From: CAYTGM01 sp964437365
GTDB taxonomy: Bacteria > Sumerlaeota > Sumerlaeia > SLMS01
Reading direction: 5' to 3'
Length of the DNA stretch: 64,000 nucleotides
NCBI GenBank assembly: GCA_964437365.1
Contig: CAYTGM010000025.1
Span: 1 to 64,000 of the forward strand
Below, piece by piece: positions 25,405 to 32,684 of this stretch; the first letter of the stretch is position 1, and every line of letters starts with the position of its first letter. The position numbers and the translations under genes were made by a program. The notes under the pieces are model-generated. The model was not told the DNA's origin. It worked only from the letters and a program-made list of their open reading frames with translations, and made no database searches.

Positions 25405-25857
25405 ATGGCTCACTCGTATTACGCTGTTTATGAGCACACTGTCTTCAGTTCGAAGAACCGCATACCGTTCCTGACTTCAGAGAATGAGGAGGATGTCTTC
25501 CGTTATCTTGCTTCGAGCTTGAAAGGTCAGGGGTGTTGTTCACTGGCTGTCGGCGGACATGTGGAGCATATACATCTTCTCTACAGAAGACCATCGACAC
25601 TTCCGACGCCTGATCTCCTCAAAGAAGTGAAGAGGCAGTCTGGTATATCTCTCAAAGAGAATAATAAGCTTCAGCAGGACTTCTACTGGCAGGAAGGATA
25701 CGGTGCTTTTTCTATTTCCTATTGGGATTTAGAAAAAATTGGAGGGCATATCAACAAGCAGAAAATGCATCATGAGGATAAATCTTGGGAGAAAGAGTAT
25801 CGTCAATTATTGAAGAAGCATGGTGTTGAGTATGACGAACGCTTTTTCTTGGATTGA
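25405..25857 (+). CDS. IS200/IS605-like Y1 (HUH) transposase with Tyr-to-His at the catalytic position
   Basis: Single-strand DNA transposase-family protein of 150 residues, the normal length. The HUH metal motif is intact as HIH in HVEHIHLL (about 57-64). The family block WQEGYGAFSIS is present, as is the ending KHGVEYDERF. In the family the last helix reads about YIxxQxxHH, and its Tyr forms the covalent 5'-phosphotyrosine. Here the same position reads GGHINKQKMHH, so Tyr is replaced by His (codon CAT, one transition from TAT). The protein is therefore probably unable to cut DNA or is repurposed. Start ATG 25405 has AGGAGA six bases upstream. Structured repeat copies flank the gene at 80 bp (left) and 14 bp (right). 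Confidence 0.85.
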   Translation: MAHSYYAVYEHTVFSSKNRIPFLTSENEEDVFRYLASSLKGQGCCSLAVGGHVEHIHLLYRRPSTLPTPDLLKEVKRQSGISLKENNKLQQDFYWQEGYGAFSISYWDLEKIGGHINKQKMHHEDKSWEKEYRQLLKKHGVEYDERFFLD

Positions 25858-25871
25858 GGCTGGTTTTCGTT

Positions 25872-25986
25872 AACGAACCGCTGCCGCGGTTCTGTTTGCG
25901 GTGTATACGTACCCCGGGTAGACGACGTCAGGAGTCTACCCGGGGTGGGAATATCAATACATCGGAACTGCGGCAGCAGTTCGTTT
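25872..25986. repeat. Three-hairpin REP-like repeat, copy C
   Basis: The best-preserved copy. Left hairpin: GAACCGC (25875-25881) / GCGGTTC (25886-25892), loop TGCC. Central 13-bp perfect stem: ACCCCGGGTAGAC (25911-25923) / GTCTACCCGGGGT (25934-25946). Right hairpin: GAACTGC (25965-25971) / GCAGTTC (25976-25982), loop GGCA. The left and right hairpins are inverted copies of each other, differing by one compensatory C-G to T-A base pair. Their loops TGCC and GGCA are complementary. Confidence 0.92.
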
Positions 25987-25996
25987 ATCTATTTGT

Positions 25997-27772
25997 TCAT
26001 TCTAAAAACGAAAAGTTGGCAACCTCTTCAGGAGCAAGGGTTCTCGTCTCCGTCCTCGTGAGTGAGCCATAATCAATGACGACAGTGAACTCTCGCTCTT
26101 GATCGCCATAATTGATAACTTTAAGTTTAAAGTCGTCACTGGTGGCTTTAAAATGGAAGTGGTGGTGCTTGAGTTTCACGACTTCAAGATCGTGCAGCTT
26201 CATTTCGTAATCGTCGTGATAGAAGGTCATGTCCTCGTAATAGCGAAGTTCGCTGCGATTTGAAACAAGTCGAAAGCCGCGATCACCGTCCTGATAGGGC
26301 CACCAGCCAATGACATGACAGTAAGCCCCTACATAGCCAAACATGAGGTCTTCAAGTTCCTGGTTGCGTCGAACCATGACAAAGGCCGCTTCCTCACTCA
26401 TGAGAGATTCGCGTGCCTGCTCCAATGAAACACGACGTCGGAGTCTGCCAAGCTCATATTGAACGCTGATAGATGGGTCGAGATGCATCATTGGAAATTC
26501 TGATCCAACCTGTTCTGTCACGTCCTTCCCAACTTGTCTAGACGCCACAGATCCCTGAACTTCCCAGGGCTGATAGACAAGAAAAAAACCGTAAGCGATG
26601 AGACAGCATAAGAGTGAAACAGGTAAGAATAACTGGAGCAGCTTTTTCTCGCATTTGGGCGTCATATGACGGGCTAACTCGATGCCGGCAAAAAGAGAGA
26701 CCGCTGGAAGAAGGGGGAACAGGTGTACCCACCGCTGGTGCTGGATAACAGAAAAAAGAAGTAAACCGCTGAGCGTAAAGAACAGGAGGTAGGAGTAGAT
26801 CTCTTTTTTTACTCCTTTAGGTTTGCTGCGATAAAAGCAGAACGATCCCCAAACGGCGATGATCGTCCACGGTGCAAACCTGAGAAGCATATACAGACTT
26901 GGCTCGATCAACTTGTTGTACTCATAATCATCGGCGTTTTCAGAGGCATGTCGTACAAGTTCTCTTCCGATGAGTTTTTCCAGCATTGCCTCTCCCTGTT
27001 CAAGGTAGCCGAGGGCAAACCAACCAAGAATAGCCAGTAGATAGAGAACGATACCTGGTCCATGATGCTTGAGGACCCAGATGAAACGTTCCTTAGTCGT
27101 TATCTTTGCGTTTGGCCTCTTCCAGAAGACGAGAAGTGAAACCAGAGGAAGGATCGGTGAGAGGGGGAGTTTGGACAACGTTGCGAGAGCGGCGGTAAGC
27201 CAGAAGACAACCCAGGGAAGCCTTCCTTTATAACAGAGAAAGCACACCCAGACTGATAGAAACATGAAGAATGTAAAGACCGTGTCGGGTCGAAGTATAT
27301 GCACCAGTTTCCAGCCCGCCATGGACATGAGAAAGGCGAAAGCACCGATCAACCCTGCATAAGGATTGAAATATCGTGCTCCGATCCAAAGAATCAACCA
27401 GGCGACGAGTAGCGTGCAGATTGCTCCAGGGAGGTAAAGCGTCACATCGTTCAGAACACCAAATAGAGCAGCAGTTCCCGCTGTCATCCATGTGATCATG
27501 GGTGGTTTAGAGGTTATTGCTTTCGAAGGATCGCGTCGATCATCGCGCTGAATAATCCATTCACCGTTACCGAGAGCATCGAGTACATAGGCGGCCACTT
27601 TTTCCTGGTCGTTGGCCATGAGGTTTGGTGGGGCGATCTGACGGGTGATAAACATTCCTGCTGCGAGCAGGAAGATATACAGCACCATCAACCAGAAGAC
27701 GGGTTGTCGGAGAGGCTGTTTCGCAGCTTCTGATAACGATTCTTTTTCCTCGATCAAATCGCTCTTTTTCAT
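25997..27772 (-). CDS. ArnT/PMT-like membrane glycosyltransferase, second copy
   Basis: GT-C type polytopic membrane protein of 591 residues. A short cytoplasmic N-terminus and first helix (about 25-45) are followed by the periplasmic loop with NDQEKVAAYVLDALGNGEW and KPPMITW. These correspond to the acidic active-site loop and the K-P-P segment of ArnT-like transferases. About ten further helices run to residue 420, followed by a soluble C-terminal domain (about 440-591). The product ends next to repeat copy C. It lies 12 bp downstream of a sugar-nucleotide epimerase gene, so the two probably make and transfer one sugar of a surface glycan. Confidence 0.8.
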   Translation of the reverse strand: MKKSDLIEEKESLSEAAKQPLRQPVFWLMVLYIFLLAAGMFITRQIAPPNLMANDQEKVAAYVLDALGNGEWIIQRDDRRDPSKAITSKPPMITWMTAGTAALFGVLNDVTLYLPGAICTLLVAWLILWIGARYFNPYAGLIGAFAFLMSMAGWKLVHILRPDTVFTFFMFLSVWVCFLCYKGRLPWVVFWLTAALATLSKLPLSPILPLVSLLVFWKRPNAKITTKERFIWVLKHHGPGIVLYLLAILGWFALGYLEQGEAMLEKLIGRELVRHASENADDYEYNKLIEPSLYMLLRFAPWTIIAVWGSFCFYRSKPKGVKKEIYSYLLFFTLSGLLLFSVIQHQRWVHLFPLLPAVSLFAGIELARHMTPKCEKKLLQLFLPVSLLCCLIAYGFFLVYQPWEVQGSVASRQVGKDVTEQVGSEFPMMHLDPSISVQYELGRLRRRVSLEQARESLMSEEAAFVMVRRNQELEDLMFGYVGAYCHVIGWWPYQDGDRGFRLVSNRSELRYYEDMTFYHDDYEMKLHDLEVVKLKHHHFHFKATSDDFKLKVINYGDQEREFTVVIDYGSLTRTETRTLAPEEVANFSFLE

Positions 27773-27784
27773 AAATGATCAGGG

Positions 27785-28915
27785 TTACTCTTTGAGAAGT
27801 CCCTTTTCGACGAGTTCCTTGTGTGCTTTTTCAACAGAGTCGACAGCTTCAATGCCTTCTGACCACTCAACAAGTTCTTTGAGTCCGTCATCGAGGCTTA
27901 TTTTGGCCTCCCAGCCGAGTTCTTTCATTCTGCCGGGGTCTCCAAAACAGTGGCGTATATCGCCCGACCTGTAACGTTTGACTACTTCAGGTTCGAGTTC
28001 GGGTCGGCCGAGATGCTTCGCAAGCAGTCGAGCAATATCCAGTACGGAGGTTCTTCTGCCTGTGCAGATATTAAAGGCTTCCAGGTTTGCTTTGGGGTTC
28101 TCCAAAAGGAAGAGTTTGGCTTCTACAAGATCACGTACGTTGATGAAATCACGTGACTGATGACCGTCTTCATAAATCTTTGGCGGGTTACCATTCTTGA
28201 TTCTGGAAGAGAAAATCGCAGCGACTCCCGTATAGGGATTCGAGAGCGACTGTCTCGGTCCATATACATTAAAGAAACGAGTCGCAACCACGGGAATGTT
28301 GTGTGATCGACCAGCCACGAGACAGTATTCTTCCTGGTCTTTCTTGCTGAGTGCATAGATAGAGGTGCAGTACAGCGGTTTTGATTCTGGAGTAGGGAGT
28401 GGTGTGAGCTCTTCATTTGTTTCCGGGTCGCGCATCTCGAAGTCGTGCTTGTCGAGTTGCTCGTCGGGACGCAGAAAAGGGAAAACCTTTTTCTTGTCTG
28501 AGGGGCGTTCATAGAGGCCTTCGCCGTAAATACTCATGGAGCTTGCAACGAGTAATCGTTCGACTGAAGTCTTTTCGTTGACGAGTATATCAAGGAGCAG
28601 GGCTGTGCCTGTTGTATTGACGTTTGTATAGCGGTGAATCTGATACTGAGACTGACCGACACCGACCATGGCGGCATCATGAATAACGGCATCGCAACCT
28701 TCGATGGCTTTCTTCAGGACATCTCGATCAAGGATGTCGCCACGGATAAATTCTGCCTCTTTACTGAGGTAGTCTGGAGGGGTGTCGATATCACCATGAA
28801 CTTGAGGCTCCAGATTATCAAGGACACGAACTTTGCATCCTTTTTCCAGGAGAAGGTCGACCATGTGCGATCCGATAAACCCCGCTCCTCCCGTGACAAG
28901 AACTCGTTTGAACAT
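27785..28915 (-). CDS. NAD-dependent sugar-nucleotide epimerase/dehydratase (extended SDR)
   Basis: Cytoplasmic extended short-chain dehydrogenase of 376 residues, most like UDP-hexose 4-epimerases. The NAD motif GGAGFIG lies at 9-15. The catalytic pair Tyr187 and Lys191 is in SIYALSKKD, with Ser126/Ser128 in VASSMSIYG. The substrate block RFFNVYGPRQ (about 213-222) is conserved. A longer-than-usual insert (about 135-180) precedes the catalytic Tyr. It lies upstream of the ArnT-like gene and downstream of the NtrC-type regulator gene, all leftward. The exact sugar is not predictable. Confidence 0.88.
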   Translation of the reverse strand: MFKRVLVTGGAGFIGSHMVDLLLEKGCKVRVLDNLEPQVHGDIDTPPDYLSKEAEFIRGDILDRDVLKKAIEGCDAVIHDAAMVGVGQSQYQIHRYTNVNTTGTALLLDILVNEKTSVERLLVASSMSIYGEGLYERPSDKKKVFPFLRPDEQLDKHDFEMRDPETNEELTPLPTPESKPLYCTSIYALSKKDQEEYCLVAGRSHNIPVVATRFFNVYGPRQSLSNPYTGVAAIFSSRIKNGNPPKIYEDGHQSRDFINVRDLVEAKLFLLENPKANLEAFNICTGRRTSVLDIARLLAKHLGRPELEPEVVKRYRSGDIRHCFGDPGRMKELGWEAKISLDDGLKELVEWSEGIEAVDSVEKAHKELVEKGLLKE

Positions 28916-29027
28916 TTATGACTCCAACTGATTGTACGTTGATAGAACATACGTGGGTTTCCACGCAGGTAGTCACAGATTCAGTGGAGAACTCGATGCC
29001 TGCAATGTTAATCTCGGTAGATGGAAA

Positions 29028-30524
29028 TCAAGATCCAAAGACTTTGAGATCGATATCATTTTTCTTAATGTACTTGTAGAGAGTGGCTCGTCCCATGCCG
29101 AGTGCCATGGCTGCTTCTGGAACATTCCCGTTATAGCACTCAAGAGCGTACTCGATCTCCTCTCGTTCAACCACCTCCAGCTTCTTGACGGGGCGTTTGC
29201 CATTCTTGGGAGCGGGGACGGGTGAGGAGGGTCTGGATTCTGACTTTTCGGAATAATCGGTACGGATGGTCCATTTGCCCGCGCTACTTGAGCTTGTGGA
29301 TGAGGAGCCTCCATCGAGGGGATCGTTCAAACGCGTTCCGAAATAATTCCTGATGCTTCGCTCATCAATTTCATTCTTGTCAGTGAGAAGAGGGATTGCC
29401 TGCGCAAAGTTTTTGAGTTCCCGTATATTTCCCGGCCACCGATAACTCTTCAGCAGTTCCATTGCAGCGGCAGGGATGCTGGGTTTCCCGACTCCTTCTT
29501 CATCCAGAAAGAATTTGAGAAGAAGCTCCAGGTCCTCGATGCGATGACGCAGGGGTGGAAGCTTTATGGGAAAGACGGCAACGCGATAAAAGAGATCTTC
29601 ACGGAAGTCTCCTTTCTTCACTTCCTTGAGCAGGTCGCGGTGCGTGGCGGACACCAGACGAAAGTCGCTTTTGATATCTGTTTTCCCACCGACTCGTGTC
29701 ACACGCTTTTCCTGGAGTGCGCGAAGAAGCTTTGGCTGGATTTCGAGTGGAAGTTCACCGATCTCATCGAGGAAGAGTGTTCCTCCATGGGCGAGTTCAA
29801 TCTTCCCGGGGCGCGTATTGACGGCTCCAGTGAAAGCTCCCTTTTCATGGCCAAAGAGTTCGCTTTCGACGAGGTTGGGGGGGAGTGCTGCACAGTTGAG
29901 TTCTATGAACTTATTCTTACTGCGTGAACTCTTATGGTGAACCGCGCGAGCAATCAGTTCTTTCCCCGTTCCGCTCTCGCCAAAGATGAGAACAGAGAGG
30001 TCTTTTGGGCTGACTTTTTCAACGAGTCGTAAAGCTGCCTTCATCGAATCGCTATGCGTCAGGATTTCAGGAAAGATGTTATCTCTGAGTGAGCGCTCCA
30101 TATCCTGGGCGAGAATATTCGCTCGCTCACGCTCGCCTTTGAGCTCGTCGAGTTTCTGTATAGTTAATGAGAGTGCCGTTGGCGCGATTGGCTTTGAAAG
30201 GAAATAGTCGGATCCACTGCGAGTCGCTTTATTCGCGAGGGATTCGGTATCTTCAGCAGAGATGACAACAATCCCCATCTCCGGGTAGCGTTCTCTAAGC
30301 TCAGAAACGTATGAAAGGCCATCTTCTTCTCCCAGAAAGACATCAACAATGGCGATGTCCGGTGTTTGGAGTTCGAGTTGATGTTTTGCCTCTGTGAGAT
30401 TGCTTGATGCGAGAACCTCCCAACCAACAGAGTTTAAAATATGGCTGATCATCCGAACAGTCATCGGGTCATCATCTATGATTTGTATAAGTAAAGGTGT
30501 CTGTGATGCGCTGAATTCCCTCAC
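29028..30524 (-). CDS. Sigma-54-dependent response regulator (NtrC family)
   Basis: Transcription activator of 498 residues. The receiver domain (about 12-125) has the acidic pocket DDD (17-19), phosphoacceptor Asp61 and Lys111. The AAA+ domain (about 155-395) has Walker A GESGTGKE (182-189), the sigma-54 contact loop GAFTGA (229-234) and the Walker B segment LFLDEIGE. A Ser-rich linker (about 405-425) follows. The Fis-type HTH (about 450-498) ends in ATLYKYIKK. It should act at RpoN promoters after phosphorylation by a histidine kinase, which is not in the window. Upstream palindromes at 30577-30589 and 30610-30647 could be its own control sites. The regulated genes are unknown; the downstream epimerase and ArnT-like genes are candidates. 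Confidence 0.95.
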   Translation of the reverse strand: MREFSASQTPLLIQIIDDDPMTVRMISHILNSVGWEVLASSNLTEAKHQLELQTPDIAIVDVFLGEEDGLSYVSELRERYPEMGIVVISAEDTESLANKATRSGSDYFLSKPIAPTALSLTIQKLDELKGERERANILAQDMERSLRDNIFPEILTHSDSMKAALRLVEKVSPKDLSVLIFGESGTGKELIARAVHHKSSRSKNKFIELNCAALPPNLVESELFGHEKGAFTGAVNTRPGKIELAHGGTLFLDEIGELPLEIQPKLLRALQEKRVTRVGGKTDIKSDFRLVSATHRDLLKEVKKGDFREDLFYRVAVFPIKLPPLRHRIEDLELLLKFFLDEEGVGKPSIPAAAMELLKSYRWPGNIRELKNFAQAIPLLTDKNEIDERSIRNYFGTRLNDPLDGGSSSTSSSSAGKWTIRTDYSEKSESRPSSPVPAPKNGKRPVKKLEVVEREEIEYALECYNGNVPEAAMALGMGRATLYKYIKKNDIDLKVFGS

Positions 30525-30908
30525 GGATTAAGCGTCTTCCTCTCAATAGGTATGATATGGCAAAAGGAACTTAATTGATTGTATCAATCCTGACACGCTC
30601 AATAAATTGCTTCAAAATTATTCCGACCATTGATTAATAATTTGAAGACCATTAGAAGCGATTTTCTCTCATCTCAATCGAAATTAGTAGCATTAAGTTC
30701 AGTCGTGCCAATTACTTACGAACAAGTCTGTACTTTATTCAACCTCAAAACTGCATGTTGTCGAATAAATTAGATTTGTATATGAAACTCTCTTACCAGA
30801 AGCTTAGGACGGTCTAATCTATTTGACCACTCTATTTTCGAAGAAAGGATCACTGGTTTGTTGGGCAATTAGAGTGCCCGTGCGATGTTAGCGCTGATTA
30901 CCGATCCT
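30525..30908. other. A+T-rich intergenic region with two inverted repeats
   Basis: A 384-bp stretch between the regulator start and the stop of the Tyr-rich protein gene, both leftward, with no gene seen. It contains GATTG-TAT-CAATC (30577-30589) and a longer arm pair, CTTCAAAATTATT (30610-30622) / AATAATTTGAAG (30636-30647). These are plausible operator or RNA hairpin elements in the promoter region of the regulator gene. No sigma-54 consensus (TGGC-N8-TTGC) was found. Confidence 0.5.
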
Positions 30909-31706
30909 TCAGTATTCCTTCTGTGGTAGCTCCACATAAGCATCTTGAGACTCAGTTGCTGAAGGTAACTGAGAATTTGCCACCTGAAGGTTACTAAGAT
31001 CTACATAACGCCCTCTTCGGGTTGTTGTATTATTCTCGACTGCGACAACAGCTGAAGCAGGTGATCTGTTCCACGAAACTTCTTTCTCTGTCCCGCTGTT
31101 GGAATCTAAGCCGACAGAAATATTCACATCGCTGTTGTTGTCTCCGATGTTAATTTCAATTCGGGGCTTTTCTTCTGTCTGAGCAGGCTGTGAATCCGTC
31201 TGGTCTGACTGCATTGATGCTCTTTGGAGCGATGAAGGCGTAAGTTCAGGATTATCAGCGAGGGATACGGCTTCCGGGCGGCTGACGACAGGCGTCGTTG
31301 GAGCGGAATTATAGACTTCTACCTTGTGGTAGAAAGGGAAGGCTCTTTTTTCTCGGTAATACGCGGGTGCCGTTGTCGTAGTATTGTACTCATATGAAGG
31401 GTAGGATTGAACATAGGTTGGGCGATAGGCAGGTGTATAGCAGCTTGAGGACGAATAGCTATATCCGAAGCTCACCCGCGGGCGGCGATAGTGATGTCGA
31501 TTATAATAGCCATAGTTGTAATTAGAGTAATGCGACCTGTATCTTGGTCTGTAGGTATTGCAATAGTTTGAGCTACCAAGCATATATCCTGTTCCAAAGC
31601 CAACGATTCCCCAGAATGCGTTGTCGTCTGTCCAGTCGGCCTGGCTTTGAGTTGGCGCGAAGCAAAGCGATAATCCAGCTGCGAGAGTGATGAGAAATTT
31701 CTTCAT
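30909..31706 (-). CDS. Secreted Tyr-rich low-complexity protein
   Basis: Exported protein of 265 residues with no recognised family. A clear signal peptide starts at ATG 31706 (MKKFLITLAAGLSLCFA, cleavage near SQA|DW), and AAGGAAG precedes the ATG. The mature N-terminus has a Gly-rich hydrophobic segment (WGIVGFGTGYMLG). It is followed by a Tyr/Arg/His/Ser-rich low-complexity stretch (about 47-120) with many Tyr residues and four Cys. A polar C-terminal half contains NIGDNNSDVNISVG. Such composition suggests a cell-surface or matrix-associated protein, possibly cross-linked through Tyr or Cys, but this is inference. Confidence 0.75.
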   Translation of the reverse strand: MKKFLITLAAGLSLCFAPTQSQADWTDDNAFWGIVGFGTGYMLGSSNYCNTYRPRYRSHYSNYNYGYYNRHHYRRPRVSFGYSYSSSSCYTPAYRPTYVQSYPSYEYNTTTTAPAYYREKRAFPFYHKVEVYNSAPTTPVVSRPEAVSLADNPELTPSSLQRASMQSDQTDSQPAQTEEKPRIEINIGDNNSDVNISVGLDSNSGTEKEVSWNRSPASAVVAVENNTTTRRGRYVDLSNLQVANSQLPSATESQDAYVELPQKEY

Positions 31707-31845
31707 GTCATCTTCCTTATTATGTCCCTTAACTTGGTAAGGTTCAATCACTGAAGAGTCTAGTATCCTTCCTCTTCAAGTCAAGCTCCATGATTAAATG
31801 ACTTTCGCTGATGAAATAAAGATAGTATAAATAAACAATCTAAGA

Positions 31846-31877
31846 CGAAAAAGAGCCCCCCATAACCTGGGAGGCTC
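31846..31877 (-). terminator. Rho-independent terminator of ilvN/ilvH
   Basis: On the minus strand the stem GAGCCTCCC/GGGGGGCTC (31853-31877, one G-T pair) is followed by TTTTT. It lies 29 bp after the stop of the acetolactate synthase small subunit gene. Confidence 0.85.
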
Positions 31878-31906
31878 GTACAATACTGCGTGTGGAGATT
31901 CTCGGA

Positions 31907-32470
31907 TCAGGCAGTCAGGCTGTTCTTTTGTTGGAGTCTTTCCTGTTCTTTTCTTATTTCAGTCTGGATACCGCCGGGACCACGATTAATGGCCGTTACT
32001 CCTGACCGCGCGATTTCTGCGATTTCATAAGGCTCCATGAAAGTCAGGAAATTATCCAGCTTCTCGGGTGGGCCTATGATTTCAAATGTGAGCGTTCCAG
32101 GCGTATAATCTACAGCCTCAGCCTTAAAGAGGTCTCCGATCTTGAGGAGATCGACACGGTTTTCAGGTGAGCAATTCACTTTCACGAACATCAGCTCGCG
32201 GGCGATATAGCTGCCAGAACTGGTGAGGTCCAGTACTCCGATGACTTCGATCAGCTTCTGGAGCTGCTTTTCAACCTGGTCCAGAATTGATTCATCGCCT
32301 CTGACGCGAATCGTAATGCGAGACATGGTTGGATCCTGAGTTGGGCCAACAGTCAGGCTTTCGATATTGAAGCTACGAGCTGCAAAGAGACCTGCGATAC
32401 GAGCCAGGACTCCAAACTCGTTTTCAACGAGAGCACTGATCGTATGGAGGAGTTCTTCTGATTGAGACAT
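31907..32470 (-). CDS. ilvN: Acetolactate synthase small (regulatory) subunit
   Basis: Regulatory subunit of acetohydroxyacid synthase in branched-chain amino acid synthesis; it activates the large subunit and gives valine feedback. The 187-residue protein has the N-terminal ACT domain (about 9-80), with HTISALVENEFGVLARIAGLFAARSF spread over 10-35 and NIESLTVG. The C-terminal ALS_ss_C domain (about 85-165) starts near RELMFVKV. The large subunit gene ilvB is not adjacent, unlike in many bacteria. The gene is isolated by terminators on both sides, so it is a single-gene unit. Also named ilvH in some species. Confidence 0.95.
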   Translation of the reverse strand: MSQSEELLHTISALVENEFGVLARIAGLFAARSFNIESLTVGPTQDPTMSRITIRVRGDESILDQVEKQLQKLIEVIGVLDLTSSGSYIARELMFVKVNCSPENRVDLLKIGDLFKAEAVDYTPGTLTFEIIGPPEKLDNFLTFMEPYEIAEIARSGVTAINRGPGGIQTEIRKEQERLQQKNSLTA

Positions 32471-32499
32471 CTTTGGAAAGGTTCCTTTCTGAGTTCCCG

Positions 32500-32534
32500 C
32501 TTAAATAAAGATCGCCGCCGTGTCCGGCGGCGAT
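32500..32534 (-). terminator. Probable rho-independent terminator of gltX
   Basis: The minus strand carries the stem ATCGCCGCCG/CGGCGGCGAT (32511-32534, small loop), followed by CTTTATTTAAG. It lies about 150 bp after the gltX stop and 30 bp before ilvN. The T-run is interrupted, so efficiency is uncertain. Confidence 0.55.
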
Positions 32535-32684
32535 GATTTCAGTCTAAGCATTAGCCGCGGAAAGTGCTATTTCTCAAGCACGACCACTACCACGACATTG
32601 TATAAGTTTAAGTTCCGCATTTCTTCTTCATCAAACCTTGGCGAGTTGCTTTCCACCTTGAACGCTTCGCGTCAACGGCAAATT

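Larger units (their letters stand above)
25212..25986 (+). mobile_element. Candidate IS200/IS605-like element or REP-doublet with transposase
   Basis: The segment from repeat copy B through the transposase gene to copy C is about 775 bp, the size of a single-gene IS200-group element. Elements of this group are bounded by subterminal imperfect hairpins recognised by TnpA, and the hairpins here could play that role. Exact ends and the cleavage tetranucleotide cannot be set from one copy. It may be a non-autonomous relic, because the catalytic Tyr is missing. Confidence 0.6.

Noticed and set aside
30525..30908. Sigma-54 promoter upstream of the NtrC-type gene
   Set aside because: The only TGGCA (near 30558) has no properly spaced TTGC element.
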